In this document: positions 1 through 7,431 of the stretch, piece after piece | Position numbering within the stretch: the stretch's first letter is position 1 | How the letters are laid out: each line of letters opens with the position of its first letter | NCBI GenBank assembly: GCA_022361315.1 | Contig: JAKSBB010000014.1 | Span: 1-17,855, forward strand | Direction of reading: 5' to 3' | Source: Desulfobacterales bacterium | GTDB lineage: Bacteria > Desulfobacterota > Desulfobacteria > Desulfobacterales > Desulfobacteraceae | Length of the DNA stretch: 17,855 nt | The notes under the pieces: model-generated | The model's input: the letters and a program-made list of their open reading frames with translations, nothing else | What the model was told of the DNA's origin: nothing | Database searches by the model: none | Made by a program: the position numbers and the translations under genes

Positions 1-185
1 ACGGATACGAGGCCATGGAGGAGATCCGCAAGACCCATAAACGGATGCCCATCATCGCCCTGACGGCCAAGGCCATGAAAGGGGACCGGAAGAAATGCAT
101 TGATGCCGGTGCCAACGATTACCTGGCCAAGCCCGTGGATACGGATAAACTGATTTCAATGCTCAGGGTGTGGCTGTACGCATGA
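1..185 (+). CDS. C-terminal end of a receiver-domain protein (response regulator or hybrid histidine kinase), partial
   Basis: Only the last 60 codons are present; the reading frame starts at base 3. They encode the second half of a CheY-like receiver domain. Visible are the conserved Thr in ALTAKAM, the alpha4 segment [14 protein letters not shown], and the conserved Lys-Pro of LAKPVD, followed by the last helix and an immediate stop. The phospho-acceptor Asp lies upstream of the window. Receivers with this [10 protein letters not shown] style are often the C-terminal domain of hybrid histidine kinases, so a multi-domain kinase is likely, though a free response regulator is possible. The TGA stop overlaps the ATG of cheR (ATGA at 182-185), which indicates translational coupling and a shared phosphorelay/methylation operon. 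Confidence 0.85.
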   Translation, partial: GYEAMEEIRKTHKRMPIIALTAKAMKGDRKKCIDAGANDYLAKPVDTDKLISMLRVWLYA

Positions 186-1024
186 CCGACCAAAGAAAAG
201 AAGAGAACGAAGCCATAGAAATAAGACTCCTTCTTGAGGCCATCCACCTCAAGTACGGGTATAATTTCAAGGATTACGCCAACGCCCATACCAAACGGCG
301 GCTGCGGAACCGCCTGAAGATGAGCGGGATGGCCACCTATACCGATATGATGCGGCGGATTATCTATGACGAGCCCTTTTTCAACGAGTTGCTCATGGAC
401 CTGTCCATCAACGTCACCGAAATGTTCCGGGATCCCTGGTTCTATCTCAAGGTGCGGGAGGAGTTGATCCCCCGGTTGAAGACCTATTCGTTTATCAAGG
501 TCTGGCACGCGGGATGTTCCGCCGGACAAGAGGTCTACTCCATGTCCATCCTCCTTGAAGAAGAGGGAATGAAAAAACGGTCCCAGGTCTATGCCACGGA
601 TTTCAACGAATTGATTCTTGAAAAAGCCAAGGCCGGGATTTACCCCCTGGACGTCATGAAAACCTATACGGCCAACTATCAGAAGGCCGGTGGTACCGGA
701 GACTTTTCAGACTATTATACGGCGGATGATAAAAACGTCATCCTCAAGCAGGGGTTGCGGGAAAAGGTATTGTTTTCCTCCCATAACCTGGTGACGGACG
801 GGGTGTTTGGAGAAATGCACCTGATTTTCTGCCGGAACGTATTGATTTACTTTAACCGTAAGCTTCAGAATCAGGTACTTCAGCTCTTTTACGACAGCCT
901 GACCCCCGGGGGATACCTCTGTCTGGGATCCAAAGAGAGTCTGAAGTTTACGGATTTCACGGACAAGTTCGAGGTGGTCTCAAAGAAAGAAAAAATATAC
1001 AGGAAAAAGCGGGTGGCGGAATGA
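182..1024 (+). CDS. cheR: CheR-type protein-glutamate O-methyltransferase
   Basis: A 280-residue, SAM-dependent methyltransferase of the CheR family, which methylates glutamates on chemoreceptors or receptor-like kinases. The N-terminal helical CheR domain covers about residues 1-75. The catalytic domain follows, with NVTEMFRD (77-84), the SAM-binding loop [12 protein letters not shown] (109-120), an acidic residue in ATDFNE (about 140) and FCRNVLIYF (216-224). The SAM loop normally reads GCSTGEE; here the first Glu is Gln. I chose ATG at 182 rather than the in-frame GTG at 170, because 182 gives the ATGA overlap with the upstream stop and matches the usual N-terminus. The stop again overlaps the cheB start. 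There is no C-terminal TPR and no receptor, CheA or CheW nearby, so its substrate may be the upstream kinase (inference). Confidence 0.93.
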   Translation: MTDQRKEENEAIEIRLLLEAIHLKYGYNFKDYANAHTKRRLRNRLKMSGMATYTDMMRRIIYDEPFFNELLMDLSINVTEMFRDPWFYLKVREELIPRLKTYSFIKVWHAGCSAGQEVYSMSILLEEEGMKKRSQVYATDFNELILEKAKAGIYPLDVMKTYTANYQKAGGTGDFSDYYTADDKNVILKQGLREKVLFSSHNLVTDGVFGEMHLIFCRNVLIYFNRKLQNQVLQLFYDSLTPGGYLCLGSKESLKFTDFTDKFEVVSKKEKIYRKKRVAE

Positions 1025-1605
1025 GTGACACCCCCAGATACCAGGCCGTTGTTATCGGGGTTTCCGCAGGAGGGCTTGCCGCCCTCAAGGCGGTTCTGCC
1101 CCGTCTCTCTGCCGGAATGGATCAGCCGGTAGTCATTGTGCAGCACATGAGCCCGGATTCGGATGATTTTCTTGTTCAATACTTTGACAAATTGTGCGGC
1201 CAAAGTGTAAAAGAGGCGGAAGATAAACTGCCGATCCGTAAGAGAACCATCTATATTGCCCCGCCCAATTATCATCTGCTGGTGGAGGATGATAAAACCT
1301 TTGCCCTGTCCACAGCCGAACGGGTTCAATATTCACGGCCGTCCATTGACGTATTGTTTGAAACTGCGGCCGATGCCTATAAAGACAGTCTTGTGGGGGT
1401 GATTCTCACCGGTGCCAATGCCGACGGCACCAAAGGCATCACCGCCATCCGGGCCGGGGGCGGTTTTACCATTGCCCAGTCACCGGAGACTTCTGAGGCT
1501 CCCACCATGCCCGCCTCCGCCATTGAGGCCGGTGTGGACCTTATTCTGGATTTGGAGGAAATTGCACCGTTTATCAACCGATTGATGTCCAAAGGAACTG
1601 CCTGA
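1021..1605 (+). CDS. cheB: CheB-type protein-glutamate methylesterase, catalytic domain only
   Basis: A 194-residue methylesterase that would remove the methyl groups added by the adjacent CheR. The catalytic triad is visible: Ser15 in GVSAGG, His42 in VQHMSP and Asp135 in GANADGT. The family glycine-rich and proline motifs IAPPNYH and PTMPASAIEAG are also present. Standard CheB has an N-terminal receiver domain that controls the esterase by phosphorylation. Here the protein begins directly at the catalytic domain, so it must be unregulated or controlled by a partner in trans. The ATG overlaps the cheR stop (ATGA), and only 5 bases separate its stop from the next gene, so the cassette is one translationally coupled operon. 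Confidence 0.94.
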   Translation: MSDTPRYQAVVIGVSAGGLAALKAVLPRLSAGMDQPVVIVQHMSPDSDDFLVQYFDKLCGQSVKEAEDKLPIRKRTIYIAPPNYHLLVEDDKTFALSTAERVQYSRPSIDVLFETAADAYKDSLVGVILTGANADGTKGITAIRAGGGFTIAQSPETSEAPTMPASAIEAGVDLILDLEEIAPFINRLMSKGTA

Positions 1606-1610
1606 ATCAG

Positions 1611-2597
1611 ATGAAAAAGCCTTCTATCCTCATCGTTGATGACCGCCCCGAGAATCTGCTGACTCTGGAGCAGGTGTTGGAATCCCCTGATCTGGACGTA
1701 ATCCGGGCGGAGTCCGGCCACGAAGCCCTGGAAAAAACCCTGGATTACGAGTTTGCCCTCATCCTGCTGGATGTCCAGATGCCGGTGATGGACGGTTATG
1801 AAACCGCCACCCTGTTGCGGGGCAACAAACGGACAAAGAACATTCCTATCATCTTCGTCACCGCAGCCAACAAAGAGGAGGCCCACGTGTTCCGCGGGTA
1901 TGGATCCGGTGCCGTGGATTATCTGTTCAAACCCTTGGCCGCCGATGTCCTGACCTCAAAGGTGAAAATCTTTCTGGAACTCCATAACCAGCGGCAGCTC
2001 CTTGAGGAAAAAACCCGGGAGCTGGACGCCAAGGTGGCCGAGCTGGAGGCCCTGAAGTACGAACTTGAGGAGTCCAACGAGAAGCTGCGGCAGCTGTCCT
2101 CCCTGGATGGTCTTACAGATCTTCCCAACAGGCGGTTCTTTGACGAAACCCTGGTCAGGGAATGGCAGCGGGGCCGGCGGAAGCAGACACCGCTGACCCT
2201 GATCATTGCGGATATCGATCACTTCAAGGCATACAACGATGCCTACGGCCATGTGATCGGGGATGACTGCCTGAAAAAGGTGGCCCGGGGATTGGATAAA
2301 AGTATCCTCAGGGACGTGGACATTATCGCCCGCTACGGTGGAGAGGAATTTGCCGCCATCTTGCCGGAAACCGATCAGGAGGGCGGAATTCTCATTGCCG
2401 AAAGAATGCTGGAGGCCATCCGTAAGCTGAACATCACCCACGAGCAATCCAAAACAGCGGACCATGTGACGGTCAGCTTAGGCGTTGCCACCACCATTCC
2501 CCAGGACAGCGGCAATGCCACCCGGCTCATCCAGGCGGCGGACCGGGCGCTGTACACGGCCAAAGCCTCGGGAAGAAACAGGTATAAGGTGGATTAG
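1611..2597 (+). CDS. Response regulator with GGDEF domain (REC-GGDEF diguanylate cyclase)
   Basis: A 328-residue cytoplasmic protein predicted to make cyclic-di-GMP from two GTP when phosphorylated. The receiver domain (about 4-118) keeps the acidic pair Asp10/Asp11, phospho-acceptor Asp54 (LLDVQMP), Thr84 and Lys107. A heptad-like, Glu/Lys/Leu-rich coiled coil (about 118-163) links it to the GGDEF domain (165-328). That domain has DIDHFK (201-206) and the active-site loop GGEEF (243-247). RDVD at 234-237, five residues before the loop, matches the RxxD inhibitory site of PleD/WspR-type enzymes, so product feedback is expected. AAAGGA about a dozen bases before the ATG, inside cheB, is the likely ribosome site. 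As last gene of the cheR-cheB cassette, it is probably the output of the upstream kinase (inference). Confidence 0.95.
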   Translation: MKKPSILIVDDRPENLLTLEQVLESPDLDVIRAESGHEALEKTLDYEFALILLDVQMPVMDGYETATLLRGNKRTKNIPIIFVTAANKEEAHVFRGYGSGAVDYLFKPLAADVLTSKVKIFLELHNQRQLLEEKTRELDAKVAELEALKYELEESNEKLRQLSSLDGLTDLPNRRFFDETLVREWQRGRRKQTPLTLIIADIDHFKAYNDAYGHVIGDDCLKKVARGLDKSILRDVDIIARYGGEEFAAILPETDQEGGILIAERMLEAIRKLNITHEQSKTADHVTVSLGVATTIPQDSGNATRLIQAADRALYTAKASGRNRYKVD

Positions 2598-2703
2598 ATC
2601 CGGAGCCCTGCTCAACCGATATCAGAATTGGATTAAACAGCGGGCTTCTTCCGGGGAATCTTCCCAAAATTACAGGAAATTCAAAAAAAATGACCGGCAT
2701 GCC

Positions 2704-2731
2704 TTGACATGGATTCCGGGTTGCTTATCTT
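2704..2731 (+). promoter_or_regulatory. Candidate sigma-70-type promoter for the SLOG-like gene
   Basis: TTGACA at 2704-2709, a 16-base spacer, then TATCTT at 2726-2731. The -35 box is perfect and the -10 is 4 of 6. It lies in the 255-base gap after the REC-GGDEF gene and would give a leader of roughly 115 bases before the ATG at 2853. No convincing terminator for the upstream operon was seen in the same gap. Confidence 0.4.
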
Positions 2732-2852
2732 TCGCGTCTTTTATATGATGCAGTTTTAAGGCTCTGTCAGAATCACATTCGATTGCACATAAAACGCGAA
2801 CACGATTTTTATAAACGAGTAGATCTTTAATTTTAGGTAAAGGAGTTAGATC

Positions 2853-3407
2853 ATGAACAACGAACCTTCGCAATTCACTCTCTACAGCGGCGGCCACAGA
2901 GGTGCGGAAGCCGAATTCGGAAAACTGGCTGAAAAGTACGGTGTTAAGGAAGTCAATTATTCCTTTGAAGGACATAATCCGGAACGAAACGCGGGTATCC
3001 GGACCCTGAATCAGGAAGAGCTGGAAAAGGGCAATATCTCCATGGAGATCGTTTCCACCCGCCTGAGCCGCTCCTTTTCCAAAGGCAACAAGATCAGAAA
3101 AGTTATCCAGTCTATTTTTCACATGGTTAACAGCGGCTACCAGATTTTTGTTGTGGGCTGGATTCTCCCGGATAAAACCGTTAAAGGCGGCACCGGCTGG
3201 GGGGTGGAACTGGGCAAGCTTTTCAACCGCCCCATCTTTGTTTATGAGCAGGATCGCAAAGCCTGGTTCTCATGGGTGGACAACGACTGGCAGGAAGTCA
3301 CCCCCGTCATCCACCACAAAACCTTTGCCGGCACCGGCACCCGTAACCTCACCGAAGATGCGGTGAAAGCCATGGAAGAGCTGTTCGAGCGCACTTTCAG
3401 CAATTAG
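2853..3407 (+). CDS. Uncharacterised protein with SLOG / YpsA-like (DprA-superfamily) Rossmann-fold features
   Basis: A 184-residue soluble protein without signal peptide or membrane segment. A strand followed by a glycine turn and helix (YSGGHRGAEAEF, 11-22) opens the protein, as in SLOG/lysine-decarboxylase-like and 'molybdenum carrier' families that bind nucleotides or nucleotide-derived ligands. A hydrophobic strand (YQIFVVGWIL, 96-105) precedes a second glycine motif, KGGTGWGVELGK (111-122), and a further strand, PIFVYEQ (127-133), the layout expected of such a fold. The C-terminal part has several Trp residues. AAAGGAG sits a few bases before the ATG. The gene appears monocistronic and converges on pncA with a single base between stops. 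Assignment to the fold rests on motif shape only; I cannot name a function. Confidence 0.8.
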   Translation: MNNEPSQFTLYSGGHRGAEAEFGKLAEKYGVKEVNYSFEGHNPERNAGIRTLNQEELEKGNISMEIVSTRLSRSFSKGNKIRKVIQSIFHMVNSGYQIFVVGWILPDKTVKGGTGWGVELGKLFNRPIFVYEQDRKAWFSWVDNDWQEVTPVIHHKTFAGTGTRNLTEDAVKAMEELFERTFSN

Positions 3408-3408
3408 G

Positions 3409-4032
3409 TTAAATGAATGAGACCCCGGCCGCTTTCATTTCTTCCAAGGCGGTCCGGGTGGTCTCTTCTGTTACGCCCCGGCAAAGGTCGGTTATCAGCA
3501 CCACTTCAAACCCCAGTCGCCTGGCATCCAGAGCGGTAAACTTGGCGCAATAATCCGTGGTCAGGCCGTAAACAATCAGCTTCTTTATTCCCTTTTCCCT
3601 GAGCAATTCCCCGAGACCGGTGGCTTTCCCCCCATCGTCAAAGAATCCCGAATAGGAATCATAGTCCGGATCCATACCTTTTCGAACCACCGCCTCAAAC
3701 AATGACGTATCGAGAATAATCTCGGCATTCTCCGTTCCCTGGACGCAGTGGGGGGGCCAGAGCACCTGGACCCGACTGTCCACCTCAATGGTGTCATAGG
3801 GGGCCCTATTGTCATGGTTGGAATGAAAGGACATATGGTCTTCCGGATGCCAGTCCTGGGTGGCAAAAATGGGATATCCCAGGGCCTTCAGGCGACGGGT
3901 TTCCGAATCCACAAGGTCCAGGTAAGTGTTGTCCGTGCCTGCCACGGCAAGGTTGCCGTTCCTGTCAAAGGTGAAATCCCCCTGAACATCCACGACGATG
4001 ACTGCGGTATTTTCTTCCGGTGTGTCTATCAT
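3409..4032 (-). CDS. pncA: Nicotinamidase (isochorismatase-family cysteine hydrolase)
   Basis: A 207-residue enzyme that hydrolyses nicotinamide to nicotinate and ammonia in NAD salvage. The Asp-Lys-Cys triad is visible: Asp15 in VVDVQGDF, Lys118 in VRKGMD and Cys162 in GLTTDYC. The metal-binding cluster is also present, with Asp60 and His62 in TQDWHP, His66, and probably His95 in WPPHCVQGT. WPPHC and TTDYC point to nicotinamidase rather than general isochorismatase. Length is typical. The start at 4032 has a GGAAA ribosome site a few bases upstream. The gene is divergent from pncB, whose product uses nicotinate, which strongly supports the call. It ends one base from the convergent upstream gene. 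Confidence 0.93.
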   Translation of the reverse strand: MIDTPEENTAVIVVDVQGDFTFDRNGNLAVAGTDNTYLDLVDSETRRLKALGYPIFATQDWHPEDHMSFHSNHDNRAPYDTIEVDSRVQVLWPPHCVQGTENAEIILDTSLFEAVVRKGMDPDYDSYSGFFDDGGKATGLGELLREKGIKKLIVYGLTTDYCAKFTALDARRLGFEVVLITDLCRGVTEETTRTALEEMKAAGVSFI

Positions 4033-4111
4033 TTGCTTTCCGTTTTATGGGTCAATATATCGCACTCAAGTTAAGGCGGGCTTTTCATCTTTCAAGGGGA
4101 AAAGATGGCCA

Positions 4112-4139
4112 GGTGACCCGTTCGGCTTCAGACTATACA
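4112..4139 (+). promoter_or_regulatory. Weak candidate promoter for pncB
   Basis: TATACA at 4134-4139 resembles a -10 box (4 of 6), with GGTGAC at 4112-4117 sixteen bases upstream as a partial -35. It lies in the 165-base region between the divergent pncA and pncB genes. I could not pick a single convincing pncA promoter in the same region, and I saw no clear operator palindrome. Confidence 0.25.
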
Positions 4140-4197
4140 AAACAGGATGCAGAGGATATTATTCGGGGTGACTATAATAAAAGCCAGGAACAATAAA

Positions 4198-5364
4198 ATG
4201 ATTCGGAGCATTCTCGACAACGACCTTTATAAGTTTACCATGCAGCAGGCGGTATTTCAGCTTTATCCAGGGGCTGTGGCGGAATACCGGCTGACCAACC
4301 GGGGGAAGACCGCTTTTCCTCCGGAGATGGCCCGGACGGTGAATGAGGCTGTCCGTGAAATGGCCGGACTGCGTTTGTCCGGGGGGCAGCGGAAATGGCT
4401 GGCCGAAACCTGTCCTTACCTGACACCGGCATATCTGGATTACCTGGCAACCTATCGCTTTGATCCGGAGGAGGTGACGGTGACACAGGACGGGGGCGAT
4501 CTGTCTGTGGAGGTGGTCGGCCCCTGGGTGAGCACCATCCTTTGGGAAGTGCCGTTGATGGCCATCACCAGTGAAACCTTTTTTGAACTGACCCGGCCGG
4601 AAACCATAAGCCGGGAAGCGATACGTGAACGGAATCAGGCCAAGGCAAAACGTCTTGCCGGCCAGGGTGTGAACTTTGTGGATTTCGGTACCCGACGGCG
4701 GTATTCAGCGGATAACCACCTGCATCTGATCCGAGATATTCTGGAGATACCGGGTCACAGCCTTACCGGGACTTCAAACGTGCACCTGGCAAAGGAATTT
4801 GATCTGGCACCCATCGGGACCCTGGCCCATGAGTGGATTATGTTTCATGGGGCCGTGGACGGGTATGCCTCTGCCAATGTGGCGGCAATGGATGCCTGGC
4901 TCAATGTATATCCAAATGTTCTCGGGATCGCTTTGACCGATACCTATACCACGGACCGGTTTCTTCAGGCCTTCGGAAAAGACCTGGCGGAACGGTATAC
5001 CGGCGTCCGCCAGGATTCGGGTGATCCCCTGGTGTTCATCAATAGGATGATCGATCATTACAGGGACCTGGGGATAGACCCGGCGGATAAAATCATCGTT
5101 TTTTCGGACGGTCTTGATCCGGAGCGGGCCGTCACCATCCATGGGGCCTGCGGGGGGAAAATAAAAGACGCCTACGGTATCGGTACGAACCTGACCAATG
5201 ATATCGGGCCTGATCCCCTGAACATCGTTATTAAGCTGTCCCGCTGCAAGCAATCTCCTGAAGCGGCCTGGCAGCCCACGGTAAAGCTGTCCGACGATAA
5301 GGGGAAGCACACCGGTGACAGGGATGAACTTACGCACTGCCTGGAAGCGTTGGGTTTATCCTAA
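4198..5364 (+). CDS. pncB: Nicotinate phosphoribosyltransferase
   Basis: A 388-residue enzyme that condenses nicotinate with phosphoribosyl pyrophosphate (ATP-stimulated) to nicotinate mononucleotide. It starts ILDNDLYKFTMQQAVF, the typical PncB N-terminus. It contains ILWEVPLMA, the GTSNVHLAKEFDL stretch carrying the His expected to be phosphorylated, the VRQDSGDP substrate loop, FSDGLDPERA and GIGTNLTND of the phosphate-binding C-terminal half. The frame stays open to an upstream ATG at 4147. I prefer ATG 4198 because it follows AGGAAC at a suitable distance and gives the usual family N-terminus. A small GGGC/GCCC hairpin followed by TTTTT at 5365-5383, overlapping the end of the convergent gene, could act as a weak terminator. 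Confidence 0.94.
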   Translation: MIRSILDNDLYKFTMQQAVFQLYPGAVAEYRLTNRGKTAFPPEMARTVNEAVREMAGLRLSGGQRKWLAETCPYLTPAYLDYLATYRFDPEEVTVTQDGGDLSVEVVGPWVSTILWEVPLMAITSETFFELTRPETISREAIRERNQAKAKRLAGQGVNFVDFGTRRRYSADNHLHLIRDILEIPGHSLTGTSNVHLAKEFDLAPIGTLAHEWIMFHGAVDGYASANVAAMDAWLNVYPNVLGIALTDTYTTDRFLQAFGKDLAERYTGVRQDSGDPLVFINRMIDHYRDLGIDPADKIIVFSDGLDPERAVTIHGACGGKIKDAYGIGTNLTNDIGPDPLNIVIKLSRCKQSPEAAWQPTVKLSDDKGKHTGDRDELTHCLEALGLS

Positions 5365-5368
5365 GGGC

Positions 5369-6475
5369 TCAGGCCCGGTTTTTCTCCGCAATCCAGGCTT
5401 CGAAATCAAGTGTGATAGGGACGATGGTGTTCTGATCGGGTGGTTTGCGGTCGGATTTACGGCGGCCGGGATTGGGCTTTTGTGCTTCGCGCGGGTGGGG
5501 TGCCTCCTCCTGGAGAAGCGTTTTGATTTCGTTCATACCATCAAGAAGCCGGGCAATATCCTTTTCCATCTCTGTCAGCCTGTCCTCAAGGACGGCTCTC
5601 TGATTCGCAGAAAGTCCTGAATTGTTATTGCTGCTTTTTGGGTCGGGTTCTGGTGAGGAGCTCCTTCGGGTGTCCGGACGATCCCCGGCCAAAAGCCCCA
5701 GGCAAAGATCCCAGAAGGCATCCATGGGCATACCCTCGTCCGTGTTGTCCGAAAATTTCCGGGCCATGGCCCGGATGCAGCGGGAGGCCCGGGTGTCCGG
5801 AAACAGGGTAAAAAACGGAATCTGTGATGCCACGGCAACAGGGACGTTGGGATCCCTGGCCAGAATGCCCAAAGGGGAGAGTGTCAGGGATAGGTACTTG
5901 TGAACCGTCCCCTTCAGTTTGGCCCATGCTTTTTTGGCAGCGGGGACGGATTGCACCTGGTTGACAATGACCCTTACCCGCGGCAGGGGAGGGGATTTTG
6001 CCAACACCTTCATCAGGGCGTAAGCATCCGTCAGGGAGGTGGGTTCCGGGGTGGCCACCAGAATCATTTCGTGGGCGGCCCGACAGAAGGCAAGCACCTG
6101 GGCGGAAATTCCCGCCGACGTATCCAGAATGAAGAAATCGTAGTCCGTTAAATTCTCAAAGCCGTTCAATAAGCGGCGGGCACCTGCGGTATCCAGGTCA
6201 GCCAGCCGGGCCACCCCTGAGCTGCCCGGAATGATATCGATCCCGTTAAACTCCCGTATCATGATTTGAGACAATGATTTTTTACCATCCATGACATCGG
6301 CAAGGCCGTGTTCCGGATATATGCCCGTCAGGATATTCACGTTGGCAAGGCCCAGATCCGCATCAAACAGGCAGACCCGGTAGCCGGCATCGGCCAGGGC
6401 CAGAGAGAGATTGAGGCTGATGCTTGTTTTACCCACACCGCCTTTTCCGGAAGCCACCGTGATTATTTTTGCCAT
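5369..6475 (-). CDS. MinD/ParA-family ATPase, FlhG(FleN)-like, with coiled-coil C-terminal extension
   Basis: A 368-residue deviant-Walker ATPase of the SIMIBI class. Visible are the deviant Walker A GKGGVGKT (10-17), the switch I/A' motif DADLGLANV (38-46) and the switch II region ILDTSAGIS (116-124). The ATPase core (1-265) is closest in style to FlhG/FleN, which place or count flagella. It lacks the short N-terminal activating helix of classical FlhG. After residue 265 comes a Ser/Pro/Asn-rich linker, a coiled coil (about 289-324), a basic stretch (RRKSDRK) and a short hydrophobic end. AGGAGG lies 5 bases before the ATG, within the preceding gene, and the two genes overlap by 13 bases. No flhF or flagellar gene is nearby, so the flagellar role is uncertain; it may position another complex. 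Confidence 0.9.
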   Translation of the reverse strand: MAKIITVASGKGGVGKTSISLNLSLALADAGYRVCLFDADLGLANVNILTGIYPEHGLADVMDGKKSLSQIMIREFNGIDIIPGSSGVARLADLDTAGARRLLNGFENLTDYDFFILDTSAGISAQVLAFCRAAHEMILVATPEPTSLTDAYALMKVLAKSPPLPRVRVIVNQVQSVPAAKKAWAKLKGTVHKYLSLTLSPLGILARDPNVPVAVASQIPFFTLFPDTRASRCIRAMARKFSDNTDEGMPMDAFWDLCLGLLAGDRPDTRRSSSPEPDPKSSNNNSGLSANQRAVLEDRLTEMEKDIARLLDGMNEIKTLLQEEAPHPREAQKPNPGRRKSDRKPPDQNTIVPITLDFEAWIAEKNRA

Positions 6476-7431
6476 GCTGCCTCCTTTGCCTCTTTTACGG
6501 GGCGGGCCTGCAGGGTGACCCTGCCGTCATTCCCCGTGTCCAGGGAAAATTTCACCCTATGGCATCCGTATTCCCGGCAGATCTTTTCATGGTGGAAGTA
6601 GATGAACTCCAGAAAGCGCCGGGAGCGGTCCGGATGGTCAGTTCCCTGCGGTTGCCTGGTGTTTTCATATCTGTGGTAGAAGGTGAGGATATCAGACCTG
6701 TCCCGGTCCGGATCCGTTACGATCAGGGCGCTGTTATTCTGTTTACCGGTTTCCGTTTTCTGTCCCTTCTCCCTGTCTGCTTGGGTTCTGCCGGTTCCAT
6801 CTGATTGATACAATAGTTTGTAAAACCAGGAAAACCCGGAGAAGGAGATGAATACCGGAGATATCCGGTATTGGGGATAACTGCGGTCCAGGTCCTTGAG
6901 AAAAACCAGATTCTCCGGTGCCGTGATACCGATGACGAGGGTATGGTCCATGAGTTGGAGGGGAATAACTCCGTGGGCCTTGGCATCGGCCTCCGGAATG
7001 ATACCGGACAAGATCTTCCTGGCCTGGTGGTTGAATACGATATCACTGACGGACCTGAAGGGCACATGGAACAGATCAAAGAGGATCTGGCGAAGGAGGG
7101 GCTTGGGCACGATCCGGGCGTCAACCAGATAGGTGATGAGGGGAAGTCCCTTTTTTCTTGCCTCGTCTTTTATCCGTTTCATGGCGGACCGGGTGACGAT
7201 GTTTTTTTTCACCAGGAAATCGGCAACTGAGACCAGTTTATCGTGTTTTTCCAGGGCGTGATAGGTGTCCAGAGGGGTCACCAGATTCATGTCGCAGAGG
7301 ACCATGCCGAACAATTGCCCCCGGTTACGGGTCAGGGCAGTCCGGTTTTTCTCCTGGACGGCAAGGCCCCGGGCCACGTCCGAAGGGGAGATCAGTCCCT
7401 CTTTCATCAGGATTTTTCCGGTTTTAGCCAT
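6463..7431 (-). CDS. GspE/MshE N-terminal-domain protein without an ATPase domain (candidate c-di-GMP-binding adaptor)
   Basis: A 322-residue soluble protein. Residues 3-26 (GKILMKEGLISPSDVARGL and flanks) fit the MshEN half-motif G-x2-L-x3-G-x-I-x4-[LV]-x3-L-x2-Q; a degenerate copy follows at about 40-63. Residues 95-180 resemble the GspE/PilB N-terminal domain: LPLITYLVDARIV, a hydrophobic DLFHVPF segment, IIPEADAKAHGVIPL, and LVIGITAPEN. In secretion or pilus ATPases this is followed by Walker A and B; here there is none. A charged linker (210-265) and an unrecognised C-terminal domain (265-322) take its place. MshEN domains can bind cyclic-di-GMP, but the second motif here has lost its key Gly and Gln, so binding is uncertain. 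It overlaps the kinase gene by 8 bases and the ATPase gene by 13. AAGGGA precedes the ATG. Confidence 0.87.
   Translation of the reverse strand: MAKTGKILMKEGLISPSDVARGLAVQEKNRTALTRNRGQLFGMVLCDMNLVTPLDTYHALEKHDKLVSVADFLVKKNIVTRSAMKRIKDEARKKGLPLITYLVDARIVPKPLLRQILFDLFHVPFRSVSDIVFNHQARKILSGIIPEADAKAHGVIPLQLMDHTLVIGITAPENLVFLKDLDRSYPQYRISPVFISFSGFSWFYKLLYQSDGTGRTQADREKGQKTETGKQNNSALIVTDPDRDRSDILTFYHRYENTRQPQGTDHPDRSRRFLEFIYFHHEKICREYGCHRVKFSLDTGNDGRVTLQARPVKEAKEAAWQK

Noticed and set aside
2598..2852. Possible terminator after the REC-GGDEF gene (GGGGAATCTTCCC near 2652-2664)
   Set aside because: The inverted repeat is five bases with a two-base centre and lacks a following T-run.
4774..5337. 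A 187-codon minus-strand open frame
   Set aside because: It is antisense to conserved pncB motifs and has no protein features.
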